NCBI GenBank assembly: GCA_030063045.1
Contig: JAQSEB010000050.1
Coordinates: 1,674,001 to 1,738,000, forward strand
Reading direction: 5' to 3'
DNA length: 64,000 nt
From: Pratylenchus scribneri
Lineage: Eukaryota; Nematoda; Chromadorea; Rhabditida; Pratylenchidae
A program made the position numbers and the translations under genes. This document shows positions 46,801 through 58,689 of the stretch, in pieces. The stretch's first letter is position 1. Each line of letters opens with the position of its first letter. A model generated the notes under the pieces. It was not told the DNA's origin. It did no database searches and saw nothing but the letters and a program-made list of their open reading frames with translations.

Positions 46801-48341
46801 TGAGGCGGAATTATTTGGGGCAAAACACAAACAGGCGGAATTATTTGGGGCAAAACACAAACAGGCGGAATTATTTGGGGCAAAATACAAACAGGCGGAA
46901 TTATTTGGGGCAAAACACAAACAGGCGGAATTATTTGGGGCAAAACACAAACAGGCGGAATTATTTGGGGCAAAACACAAACAGGCGGAATTATTTGGGG
47001 CAAAACACAAACAGGCGGAATTATTTGGGGCAAAACACAAACAGGCGGAATTATTTGGGGCAAAACACAAACAGGCGGAATTATTTGGGGCAAAACACAA
47101 ACAGGCGGAATTATTTGGGGCAAAACACAAACAGGCGGAATTATTTGGGGCAAAATACAAACAGGCGGAATTATTTGGGGCAAAATACAAACAGGCGGAA
47201 TTATTTGGGGCAAAATAGGCGGAATTATTTTGGGGCAAAATAGGCGGAATTATTTGGGGCAAAATAGGCGGAATTATTTTGGGGCAAAATAGGCGGAATT
47301 ATTTTGGGGCAAAATAGGCGGAATTATTTTGGGGCAAAATAGGCGGAATTATTTTGGGGCAAATAGGCGGAATTATTTTGGAGCAAAATAGGCGGAATTA
47401 TTTTGGGGCAAAATAGGCGGAATTATTTTGGGGCAAACAGGCGGAATTATTTTGGGGCAAATAGGCGGAATTATTTTGGGGCAAAATAGGCGGAATTAAA
47501 TTGGGGCAAATAGGTGGAATTATTTATTTCACGAATTTTCTCATTAATCAAATTTCTATTTTTTCCTCTGCTTAACGCAATAAATTTTTTAGAAGTAAAG
47601 CCACAATCCACAACATTAAATAATTTCGTAATAATTAAATTGAAATTCAGAAGAAATAAGGTATCGGGATAAAAAACAATTTGATTTGATCAAATTATCA
47701 AAAATACTAAATTAAATAATTTTAATCAAATAAAATAAAAAAAGGAAAATTCAGGAATTGCCAGTGCCTGGGTTGGCTCATTGCTGTGGCTGCTGGAATG
47801 GAAAAGCAGTTTTCGACTGGAAACATTCTTTTCGGCCTATTTGGATAGAATGTGCCGTCCAAATGGCTCTCGGCACTCCTCCAAACTTTGGAGTACCAAA
47901 TCCAGTCGACGCCTTCCAACGCCGAAAGGATCATTCACCAGCATTGGCCATCCGGATCAATCTGCAATTGGATGGAAGAGGAGGAGGCGGACATTGAGAA
48001 GGACGGCCAAAGAATGGCCTGGACCAATGGAAATGCGCGAAAGGACAAAATGGAAAAAGGGAATATGGGAGGAAGAGGTGGATGAAAGGAGGGGAATGGA
48101 TGAGGATGAGGTGGAGGATTGCGCACATCAAAGTCAACCAAGTTGCTCGACAACATCCACAAGGCAAATTGACGATTCCGGAATGGAATCGGAGGAGGCG
48201 AGGAGTCCACGAACGCCGAATGATGGGAAAAATGAGTCGAATAATGGAGCACATCATGCATTTTGGCCATCCGGCGAATGGACACCACCGCCACCGTCGC
48301 AACAACAAATTGTTGAGGAAAAAGGCAAGTTACCCGAATAA
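43816..48341 (+). CDS. Dual oxidase maturation factor (DUOXA / DOXA-1 homologue)
   Basis: ER/plasma-membrane partner required for dual oxidase maturation and hydrogen peroxide production, used in nematodes for cuticle cross-linking (family knowledge). Exons: 43816-43865, 44268-44575, 45217-45474, 45875-46022, 46074-46303, 47755-48341, giving about 526 residues. Family blocks: GWFDAFRENGAPTWYG, LCLILPGIRR-type first membrane span, IGLTQVNITLNS, YYNERFEF, EVLQKGLPFPILRVVEYL, WGKQYRLAGYYTQAALW and FYATLIAG-IASAWVGSLLWL. The last join crosses a 1.45 kb GC-AG intron (GCAG|GCAAGT at 46303/46304) holding a minisatellite. About 70 residues of the extracellular loop (SRVHSIPAVLDSDIS...) seem extra, and the cytosolic tail is long and charged. 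The stop may instead follow a further small GC-AG intron (48325-48369), changing only the last residues. Confidence 0.88.
43945..44230. repeat. R4 element
   Basis: In DUOXA intron 1; centre AAACCAAAACCGGTTTGGGT, right arm CTGAGTCGAAAGAACCTATT. Confidence 0.82.
44605..45135. repeat. R3 repeat pair in DUOXA intron 2
   Basis: Two head regions (TTTTGGCCATATCTCAATAA at 44625, TTTGGCCATATCTCAACAAA at 44810) and one inverted arm ending AAAACTAATGCGCATACCGC, so probably one element duplicated or nested. Confidence 0.75.
45500..45786. repeat. R4 element
   Basis: In DUOXA intron 3; arms CGGCTTTTAGGCAATCAAGA and its imperfect complement, with GCTCAATCGACTCGGC and GCCGAGTCGATTGAGC as clear inverted partners. 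Confidence 0.85.
46803..47520 (+). repeat. Minisatellite A in the last DUOXA intron
   Basis: About 14 units of 30 bp (46803-47215), each starting AGGCGGAATTATTTGGGG and ending CAAAACACAAAC. They grade into about 12 shorter, less regular units of 22-26 bp of type AGGCGGAATTATTTTGGGGC (47216-47520). Units in the first block are almost identical, pointing to recent expansion or homogenisation. Length in multiples of three keeps several frames open, giving spurious repeat proteins on both strands. Confidence 0.97.
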
Positions 48342-49844
48342 ATTATTGAATTTTATTGGCATTTTTCAGTTTAATGTAAATGCAAATCACAAAAAAATGC
48401 TGCCTATTCAAATTCGGAGTTGACGAGTCCAAAAAAATGATCTCATCAAAATGACATCATCAAAATGTTTTGGGGCCCAATTCTCGCCTTTCATTTCCAA
48501 ATTACACATTTTCCTGCCAATTCAACATTATATTGTCTTTTCTTTTTATTAATTTTTTGCTCAATAAATTCATCAGTTTATCCAATCATTTAATCCCATT
48601 TCCCTCACTCCACAAAAATGTGTGCAAGCCAAAAAGCCACTGAGAAATATTGGGGCCACATTTTTGAGCTCAACCAGAACAAAAAGAGACCAACGCCCAA
48701 ATGTGGAGCTTACTCATTGTCGAAGAACCGAAATTTTGGGTGGCTTTTTGAAGGAAGGTGGAAAGGGCACCACACATTGAAAAGGTCGAGGCCAAAATTG
48801 GCGGAATGGGTTGCATTTGTGGCCTTTTGATGGAATGAATGAAGGAATTTTGGGGGTGTGATTAAGCCAAAATAAAAGAGGTGGGGGACACAAAAGGAGG
48901 TTGAGTTTGACTGAGAAATGGTTTTGGGGAATTGGAATGCATGTGAATACCATTTGGGGGAATTCATTGGAGTGAACCATCCCAATCCACCATCCAATTT
49001 GTCCACTTAACCCAATAAATGAGTCAAATTGGTAATGGTGGCCCTTTTCTCGCCTCACTCCCAAATATGCCTTCCAAATCTTCAAATCCATTCATTCCGA
49101 GTCATTCCATTTTCTCCTATTCCCATTTCTCTTAAAACCACCATTTTGACCTTTTTACAACATCGTTTTACCCCTCCTTTTAAGCCCCCCAGCCCCCTCC
49201 CCCTTCCCCAACCTCGGCTCACACCCCACTCTTTTGTCCCAATTGGCCCCTCCATTTTGGCACATTTTTCACACTTTGGCTTCCAACAACACATTTTTGG
49301 GTAAGTGGATTTGGTGGGTGGTTGCCCTTGGAGAGGAGGAGGCCAAAAAGGCGGGTGTCAGGTTGTTTCTTGCGGGCAGGGATTGGCACTTTGGCCCTTT
49401 TAGGGCTTGCAAAAATGCCAACCTGAATTCATTTCCCGCATTTTTTTGGCAAAAACTTACTTCCGGGAAAGTTGAACCCAACAAGCCCTCGGATATCCCC
49501 CGCATTTTGATGACCTCAACTTTGTTTTTCCCTATTCCCTTATATTATAATTTTATGGATCCAGGACACGCTAACCAGGAAATGACACCTAAAAAGAAGG
49601 GGGGAAGGGAAAGTTGAGTGCCCTTTTGCCACATTTTACTCTTGTGGTGATGAAAATGGCATAAACACATTGAAATATGCCCTATTGGCCAAATTGGATG
49701 AATGGATGTGTGCAAACAACACAAAAGCATAATGGAATAAAAGGTACGGTAAATTTGATGCAAGTGAAAAATGAGCATATTGGCCCTAATGCAAAGTGGC
49801 TGCAAAATGAACAGCTTCGGCAGAAGGCGTTTAAGTACCGACAT

Positions 49845-50190
49845 TTCTGTACCTGGACAATTCTTTTGTTTATACCTCAACGAGGCGATGGCCAATTTGG
49901 GAAGGCGATTTACCATTTGAAAGCCTAAAGTTCTCTCTACAAAGTGGCAATATATTTTATAAATTCCACATTTAAAAAGTTGCATGCATTTGAGTGTAAT
50001 ATACTCAATATACTCGAATTTTGTGAGGAAAAGTCGCTTATTTTACAAATTATTTTAAATTTTTAAAAAATTTTTAAGCCATTTTTTAGAGGGAATTTAG
50101 TGCTTTTGGCATACCTTCCTAAATTGATTGCTTCCTTGTTGGGTAATTACCGAAAGAAAACTTGAAATACTGAAACGACGGTATTAAAGC
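49845..50190. repeat. R3 repeat
   Basis: GGGAAGGCGATTTACCATTT on the left arm, TTTTTAGAGGGAATTTAGTG on the right arm; foldback of about 345 bp. Confidence 0.78.
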
Positions 50191-52379
50191 CTCAGAATTC
50201 TTGTGGCTTCTTTCCAACCCCAAGGGATCATCAAAAATTCACCCAAATTCACATTGAATTTCAATCATTTTCCACCGCTTTCACCCATTTCATCCATTCG
50301 TTTAGTCAATTCATTCATCTTCCACCCAACCCCATCATTCCCGGTTGGCCATAATCGTTAATGGCTTCTTCCCATTTCCCATCCTTCCTTCCTTCCCCTT
50401 TGACCACCTCCCGGAGAAGCTCACAAAGTGTATTATGCCGCCGAAAGGTAAAAGAACTAAGAAAGCAGTTGGTTTGGCTGTAGAAGAAAATGGTGGTTGG
50501 GGGCTAATGGACGGTGATAATTCGTTGGCGGGGAAGAAAAAGAATTAATGGATGGGAAGTGGGATGGATAGGGGTAATGGAATAAAGTTGTTGGCAAAAT
50601 ATCGGAGAATAAGTAATAAATGTGGCCACCGGTAAATCATTTAGAAAGGAGGAGGAAACCATTCAAGGTTGGTTACTTTCCCTATAATATAATATATTGA
50701 CATCCACTCCTTTGGCATTTTCATGCCCCATCTTTCCCTTGGCCAAAGTTATGGCCAAAGTGGCGGTGGCCAACCTAATCCCTCTTTTTCAACCCAACTT
50801 CATCCCATCCTTCCTTCCCGCTCTGCTCTCCCCGCGCACTTGTCAATCCCATTCCCCTCATTCACTCAGGTGCTGGATGGCCCCCAGCCTCGCACATTTT
50901 ACCGCGCGCAATTTTCTCCATTAATTATTGGCACCCGGGAAAAGGAGAAGAAGCCCTGCTGCTGTTAAAGAGGCAAAAGGCACATTGGCATTGAAAGAGG
51001 GAAGAAAGGCATAACTCTTTATATTATTGAAAGTCCCAAATAATGGGAACAGTACCGCAATTTACAAAAGTGAAGAAGTGGACTTAATTTCGCAGACTAG
51101 ATCCTAAGGTTGTGGCTCAGACTTGAGCTCGGTTTAAGATGCTGGCTTTGATTTATAAACCAAAAATATTCTGAAAATGTCATGAGAAGGAATCCCCCCC
51201 TTTATTTTTCGTAAGTAAACTCTTGACCAAAAAAGAGGCGAATAGATATTCCAAGGAAACCATCTTTTGGACCATTCCACCACCCTCATCCACCTATCAT
51301 CATCATTTTGGGTGCGCAAATAGCCAAGGAATTTTGGGAGGGAAGATGATGGGGATTGGGGAGGAAGATGATGACACAGCTGTGGCCAATCCTCCTTTAT
51401 AATATTGCTTGCTCACAACCCAAAATATTTGGGGGACACAAATATAGTCCAATCCATCTTCTTCTCCATGGAAAGGTTGATTCCCGCGGATGAATGGATG
51501 GATGATTCGGCAAATCTTCCCTTCTGAAAAAATGGAGAATTGTCTCAAAATTGTATTAAACCCTTTACTTCCTTTCATTAGGCCAAATCGCCTTCACCTC
51601 TCCAATTGGCCACATCGGTCAATCAATCACCCATTGTCCCCCAATTACCCATCAAATCCATCCATCCTCCCCACTTTTTTTGATGATTGAAATGGGATTA
51701 ACTTGAACTTTGGGGCGAAGGGCAATGATTGGCCAAGAATTAAACCCTAAATTTCCATTGTCCTCTCAAAATATTCTCAATTCCATTCCAATTCACCGAT
51801 TAATTTCTTCAGGGAGCGGTCAAATGTCGCTAATTCCCTTTATTTCACCATCCTAGCAATTTACCCATTTCTCCCTCCATAATTGGATCTTTTACCTTTC
51901 TGATTTTTTGTGTAGTTTGAGACTTTTTTTGGTAAAATAATTTTTTAAGAGAAATCATTTTTAATTAAATTTTTATGTTTTTTTAGCAATGGATCATTTT
52001 ATCCTATTCCAACCTAAAATTTAGCTTATAATAGGTAAGCCTTTATAATTTCGAAAAAAATTTTAATCAAAAAAGCGGACTCAAACTACACATTCTTTTC
52101 CCTCCTTTCAAAGGAATAAGCCGCTTCTCAGACTCAACTCAATCAGAAGCAATTCCTTCGGCGATTCACACAAGTAAAATCATCGGCGAAGGGCATGGCT
52201 GCAGGGAATTTTAATTAAAAAGAGTTGGATGGGAAGGAGGAGGAAGGTAAAAGTTGGTAGTTAGGAGAAAGCGAGATTGGAAGAAGAATTGACCGGTTGG
52301 ATTGGAGGGATTCATTGTTCATCCTCTCCGTCCCTTTTTTGGAGATGCCGCAAAAAACTAACTCTAATTTGTTAGAATA

Positions 52380-53605
52380 TTCCGCCTGTTTGTTGTTTCA
52401 TTTAATTCAGCCTGTTCTGATTTAAATAAATCCGCCTGTTCTGATTTTAATAATTCCGCCTGTTCTGATTTTAATAATTCCGCCTGTGCTGATTTTAATA
52501 ATTCCGCCTATTCTGATTTTAATAATTCCGCCTGTTCTGATTTTAATAATTCCGCCTGTTCTGATTTTAATAATTCCGCCTGTTCTGATTTAAATAAATC
52601 CGCCTGTTCTGATTTTAATAATTCCGCCTGTTCTGATTTTAATAATTCCGCCTGTTCTGATTTTAATAATTCCGCCTGTTCTGATTTTAATAATTCTGAT
52701 TGTTCTGATTTTAATAATTCCGCCTGTTCTGATTTTAATAATTCCGCCTGTTCTGATTTTAATAATTCCGCCTGTTCTGATTTTAATAATTCCGCCTGTT
52801 CTGATTTTAATAATTCCACCTATTCTGATTTTAATAAATCCGCCTGTTCTGATTTTAATAATTCCGCCTGTTCTGATTTTAATAATTCCGCCTGTTCTGA
52901 TTTTAATAATTCCGCCTGTTCTGATTTTAATAATTCCGCCTGTGCTGATTTTAATAATTCCGCCTATTCTGATTTTAATAATTCCGCCTGTTCTGATTTT
53001 AATAATTCCGCCTGTTCTGATTTTAATAATTCCGCCTGTTCTGATTTAAATAAATCCGCCTGTTCTGATTTTAATAATTCCGCCTGTTCTGATTTTAATA
53101 ATTCCGCCTGTTCTGATTTTAATAATTCCGCCTGTTCTGATTTTAATAATTCTGATTGTTCTGATTTTAATAATTCCGCCTGTTCTGATTTTAATAATTC
53201 CGCCTGTTCTGATTTTAATAATTCCGCCTGTTCTGATTTTAATAATTCCGCCTGTTCTGATTTTAATAATTCCACCTATTCTGATTTTAATAAATCCGCC
53301 TGTTCTGATTTTAATAATTCCGCCTGTTCTGATTTTAATAATTCCGCCTATTCTGATTTTAATAAATCCGCCTGTTCTGATTTTAATAATTCCGCCTGTT
53401 CTGATTTTAATAATTCCGCCTGTTCTGATTTTAATAATTCCGCCTGTTCTGATTTAAATAAATCCGCCTGTTCTGATTTTAATAATTCCGCCTGTTCTGA
53501 TTTTAATAATTCCGCCTGTTCTGATTTTAATAATTCCGCCTGTTCTGATTTTAATAATTCCGCCTGTTCTGATTTCTAATTCCGCCTGTTCTGATTTTTT
53601 TAATT
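52380..53605 (-). repeat. Minisatellite B (24-bp unit, about 50 copies) with higher-order structure
   Basis: Plus-strand unit reads TTCCGCCTGTTCTGATTTTA plus ATAA; its reverse complement contains the core GGCGGAATTATT. A rare variant order (TAAATAAATC, TCTGATTG and CACCTA variants) repeats exactly 456 bp apart: the block from about 52508 to 52819 recurs at 52964-53275, so 19 units were duplicated as one piece. The last units before 53605 are degenerate. Confidence 0.97.
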
Positions 53606-54639
53606 CCGACTGATCAAAAAAGGGTAAAATGAGAAAATGCTTGTCCAATCAACACCAAATTAAAGAATTCTTTATTTTTTTAATATAACTTTTTCTTTCT
53701 CCATTTTGCTAATAAGAGCATTGTCCGCATCCTTTTGCTCATCCATTTCCGGCCATTCATCCATCCATTTTTCAATCAAATTCGCACATGATGATTCCCA
53801 CTTTAATCCACCCAAACCCATATCTAAATGGCCTCCTTCCCAGCACCTTTTCTCCATTGGCATTTTTACATCCAAATCCATTCTTCCATTCCCGATTATT
53901 CCCAGACTCTATGGGTAAATGGATATGAAAAAGGCGATTAAAAAAGGAGAAAAGGAGGAATAATTGAGATTGCCCTTGGCTTTTCCTTGCAAAATGCTAG
54001 AAACTTTATTCAACTGTGCTTTTGATCACTCCACTCTTTTTACGTGAATTGCTTCGGTGGTTTCCCCCACACATTCATTCATCAACATTTTATTGTATTT
54101 ATTCATTCATTCACACCGTTCCCCCACTCCAAAAAGAGGCAAACGGCCGGCCCCCTTCCCACCACCCCAACAAAACTTTATAGCTTTATATTCCACCATC
54201 CACCACCCACCAAATCGCCCAATTGAAGGCCTTTCCCCCAATTCATTCTCAACCCTCAAAAATGCAAATGAAAAGGTCCATTTTCCCCAAAAGGAATAAG
54301 TGGAAAATCCGCAATTCCCGGAGGCACCCAATAAGCAGCCAAACTCAACTCGAGTGCTCAAAATAAAAACCAAAATCACTTATTATTAGTTTATTAGTAG
54401 TCCACTCACCCAAAATCCCCTTAATAAACTTATTATGGGCACACTGCACAGACTCGAGTGCCTTTCCCGGACCTAGAATTGTGGTGCCCATTTATAAATA
54501 AAAGAGTGCCCGCCCCAAAAATGTTGGGGGGGGGGGGGGGGGGGGAATAAAAAGAGTTTTAGCCACCCGAGAATATTTATTTAAAATATGAATGTTCTGC
54601 TGTCAACCCATCGCCTCACCGAAATATAGGACATTTCAA

Positions 54640-55010
54640 TACGGTCATTTTCAGTACCTCTGTTATCTGGGCTCGCTCTTTAGGCTATAGCTCAACAAGG
54701 AAGCCACCAATCTGGTAAGGCGATATGCCATTTGAAAGCCCTAAATTCCCTCTAAAAAGTGGCTAAATTAATTTTTTGAAATTTTAAAAAATTTTTTCAA
54801 ATAAATGGCTTCTCCTCCAAAAATTTGGGTTTATTAAACTCAAAGACACGTAATTTTTAAAAGCCTGGATTTCATAACATTTAAAAAGGCCACTTTTTAG
54901 AGAACACTTTGGGCTTTGAAATGTTATATCGCCTTCCTGAATTGGCTGTTGCCTCGTTGAGCTATGACCAAAAAAGAATGAATGGCCCAGATACTGAAAT
55001 GTCCCCCTAT
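54640..55010. repeat. R3 repeat, best-preserved copy
   Basis: Left TAAGGCGATATGCCATTTGA, right AAATGTTATATCGCCTTCCT; outer ends CATTTCAATACGGTC / CAGATACTGAAATGTCC are inverted partners. Confidence 0.82.
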
Positions 55011-56439
55011 AGCCACCGCTCCCCAAATCTTTTTAACCTCAAAAATATATTTTATTTTAATAGGGCACACATTAAATTTTGTTGAATGCAATCAAAAAAC
55101 CCATTTTCTTGCCCATGCCCAAAAACGGGGAATTGATGGGTTTGGGTGGAAATGTGCAAACAGCACACACAAAATTTTGTTGAATGGATGAATGTGAATG
55201 GCCATTTTTGTGTTGGCAAAAAGGTGGGAGGGGCCGATCCCGAAAAGCATTTCTTTACCTCCATTTTTCTCGTCTTTGCGCCCTTCGCCTTCCATTCGCG
55301 CCCCATTTTCCGCCGTTTCCCAACTTTGTTGGTTGGGTTTCCCCCTCCCTTCATTCAACCCACAGCCACCCATTTTTGCTCAATCGCCCGTCGCCCCGCA
55401 TTCATCCATCAATGGCCACATTTCCCCCATTTGTACCCCATTTATTCTCCCCACGCCCCACACCACCAAATATACGGGCTTTTACCTTCTTTTGGTTGAG
55501 GCCAAATCGTAAAATGATGCAAAGAGGAAGGCTTTTCACCTTTTGAATATAAATCCATCAACATTTTCCCCTTAAATTTGTGAATTAGACCAAAATTAAC
55601 ATTCTTCCCTAAATAATATTTTGGCCACCAGACAATTGTAATGGATTGCGCGAATTCCTTTTTTTTCGTGTTATTCCAAAATTTGGAGTTGCTGATTCCA
55701 ATTTCCCAATGCCACCTCTAATCCCCCCCCCCCCCCCCAACACACAATGTTAGTTTTGTCAAAAGGTGAATGGAATTATTAGGGAAATGGGCAGCAGAAA
55801 CCTACGTAGTCGGCTCATCATCACATTTTTTTGTGTTGGCCAAATTGGCATTGGCATTGGCACTTCCACTGATTGGATATTATTTGTCCTCTTACCCAAC
55901 TAAACCAAAATTAGGGGGAAGGGGACGGATGGTGGCTGACCGTTGAGCAAAGCCATTTGTTGATTGGCGGCGAGGATCCGAAAAAAAATGTAATCGCGAA
56001 ATCCAAAAATTGTAATTGGAATGGAACACTTTTCCCACTGATGGCGGCGATTGGACAAAAGTGGAAATGAATTTCGGAGATTGGAGGATTTTGGCCACCA
56101 CCAATTTTGTGTGATATTCACAATTTTTTTGTTGCGCATTGCTTTTTAGGCAGAAATGCACATTCCTTCTCCCATTTTCCAATTATTTTTATAATATTTC
56201 CATTTGCCTAATTGGCCAAAAATCCTCGACGACAAGTGAAAATGAAGAAGCACAAAAAAGAAATGAAATTGGAATTGGAATGGAGGAATGTGTTATTATT
56301 TGTCCATTTGTGGTGGGCACATTCAATTCAAATACCATTTTCTTGGTCCATATTTTTGATTAGAATAGAAAAATGCCAATTCAATTTTCTCATTCTTCAA
56401 CCAAAAATCCACAAATTGACATAAATAATAATTATAATT

Positions 56440-56690
56440 AGACACCGAATTTTTAGGTTTTGATTTATTTTGAATAGATTTGATGAGAAAAGCAAATATT
56501 TAGCATTTTTGGAGCATTTATTTCAGGTTTAACTTAATTTTTTAAATCTATTTTATGTATTTTTGCACATCCCGAGGGAAAATTTCATTAGGAAATGTAA
56601 TAAAAAGCCTAACTATATTTTGAGGTTCACGAAAATTTATTTTGGGCAAAAAGGACTTAAATATGTATATGTGATCTAAAAATTCATAAA
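56440..56690. repeat. R5-related element, diverged
   Basis: Left ACACCGAATTTTTAGGTTTT, right GTGATCTAAAAATTCATAAA; the interior keeps GATTTGATGAGAAAAGC as in other copies. Confidence 0.6.
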
Positions 56691-57727
56691 TTAGCATAAT
56701 AATAATTGAAATGAAATGAATTGGGAGAGCATCGCATCATTCCACTTATAGTCAAATTCCTTTCCTCCTTTTGAGCCAATTAATTAATTAATTCAATATT
56801 CCCATCCAAAATTATTTGGGATAATCCCCCACTTATTATTAGGATGATCAAAAAAGAAGCTTTATGGAAAGATTTTAGGACTACTTTATGTAAAAGATTG
56901 TCATGGATTTTGGTAACAAAATTGAGTCGACTGTGAACAAAAAATGATGGAATTAAATTGAGCAGAAAATTGGGCAGAAAAATGGTCCAAAAATTGGTTG
57001 GCTTACAAAAATTATAAGTCATTGAACAAATTGGCCGATCATAAAATGGCTCATTTCCAGAAATGATTACTTATTATTTATTATTATTTTATTTACTATA
57101 GTGTAGTCTCCTTGAATTGAATTCCCCCTTGCCAAACAATGAATAATAGAGTGGGGCAGGGGGTTGGGGGGAATGAATGGAGAATATTCGCTCGGATTAC
57201 CGTATGCCCACATTCCGCCCCCCCCCCCCCCCTCTTCTCCTTTTCCTTCAATTTTCGGGTACTACCCAATCCAACCCAATTCATTCTGTGTGCCCCAATA
57301 ATCCTTCACCCATTGTCACTTTTTTATTTGCACACCGAAAAATTTTGCCCAACTTTTTGGCCAAAACGTCAAAATTTTTGAGGCGAGGCCGAATTATCAA
57401 GATAATCTTGCCGAAGGGGAAGTTGGGAAAAAGTACGTTTTTGGATGGAAATATGGGAAAAGGAGGCAACCGCAATTTGATGCCCCCGGGGAATTTAAAA
57501 ACGCGAAGATTTGATGATTTGGTGGGTGAATTTGCCTCAAAAATTTGGGTGCTGGGTCACTTTTTTAATAGCGGCATCAAAAAATGAGAAGGGATAATGC
57601 CGGATGCCGGCTCAAATATACTCCAACAATATTTCCATTCCAAGTTAAAATATTTTTTGCATTTTAAAATCAAAAATAAACGGATAAGCTCCAAACTTTT
57701 CGCCATATATAATTCAAAAAAGAAGTG

Positions 57728-58020
57728 AGCCAATTTTGATGATTTTAGTATCAAATTAAAGAGCAGACTGTTGGCTATCCAATAATATTAATTTTATTTA
57801 AATTGATTCAGAATTGAGAAAGTTATGTACAAAAAACCATTTTTAAAATGATCTTTATTATTTCGAAATTTTCATAGATTTTTTGGGTGTAATTCCATCA
57901 ATTTTGAACCAATTTAAATAAAATTAATATCATTTGATAGCCAAAAGTCTGCTCTTTAATTTAATACTAAAATTATCTATAAATTGATTCAGTCCTAATG
58001 AGTTATTATAAACGGCGCAA
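57728..58020. repeat. R2 MITE copy
   Basis: In the gene-poor region; the left outer terminus is shortened, the right end reads AACGGCGCAAGTTGGGC. Confidence 0.85.
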
Positions 58021-58689
58021 GTTGGGCTGCTTCGAAAGTAAACAAAATGTTTTTACTTGAACCCAACTTGGTGCCACCCATCCCATCCCTTCCCATTCCA
58101 TCATTGCGCAGCGCAATCGTCATTCGCGCAAATCCATCCCCCCCCCCCCCAATTCCCATCCTTTTTTTGCATCCATTCGGCTGAACCTTTCTTTCTTCCT
58201 TCCTTGTCGGTCGATTCCCTGCAAATCGGTTTCCTTTCCTTTCTTCCCTCCTTCCGCCGGATTTGTAATGGATGGTCGGTGGAGCGATGAGGCGATCGAC
58301 GGTCGGACGAGGAGGGAATGAAGATGGGTTTTAGGTGAGGTTGAGGGGTGGATGAGTAAACCGGCCATCATCATTGGCTGCGCGGAATGGGATTTTGTGG
58401 GTAAGGGGGAATGAGGGGGGTGGAAGGTCACTTTTTGGGTGGGAATTGGGAATTTGAGGTGAGATGAAGGAAATGGAATTACATATATATTGGGGTTGGG
58501 ATTAGATTGGGCAATGTTCAGAGGGAGCTGGCGAGATTTCGGCACAATTCATGTACAACAGAGACCAAAATTATGCCTTTATTTCTAACATATATTTTGA
58601 GATAATATTCAAAAAATAAGAGGGATAAAAGTAAATGGTATTGGTTTGGTTTTTTTTGAAAATGATTTAACAGTCGAAATTTTTTCAGG

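Noticed and set aside
46645..47262. Open frames of 140-205 codons on both strands
   Set aside because: Same cause: minisatellite A read in several frames, inside a DUOXA intron.
47781..48341. Independent gene starting at 47781
   Set aside because: The frame extends upstream to an acceptor at 47754 and continues the DUOXA protein.
50345..50548. Possible first exon MPPKGKRTKKA
   Set aside because: Looks like a ribosomal-protein start, but no following exon was found.
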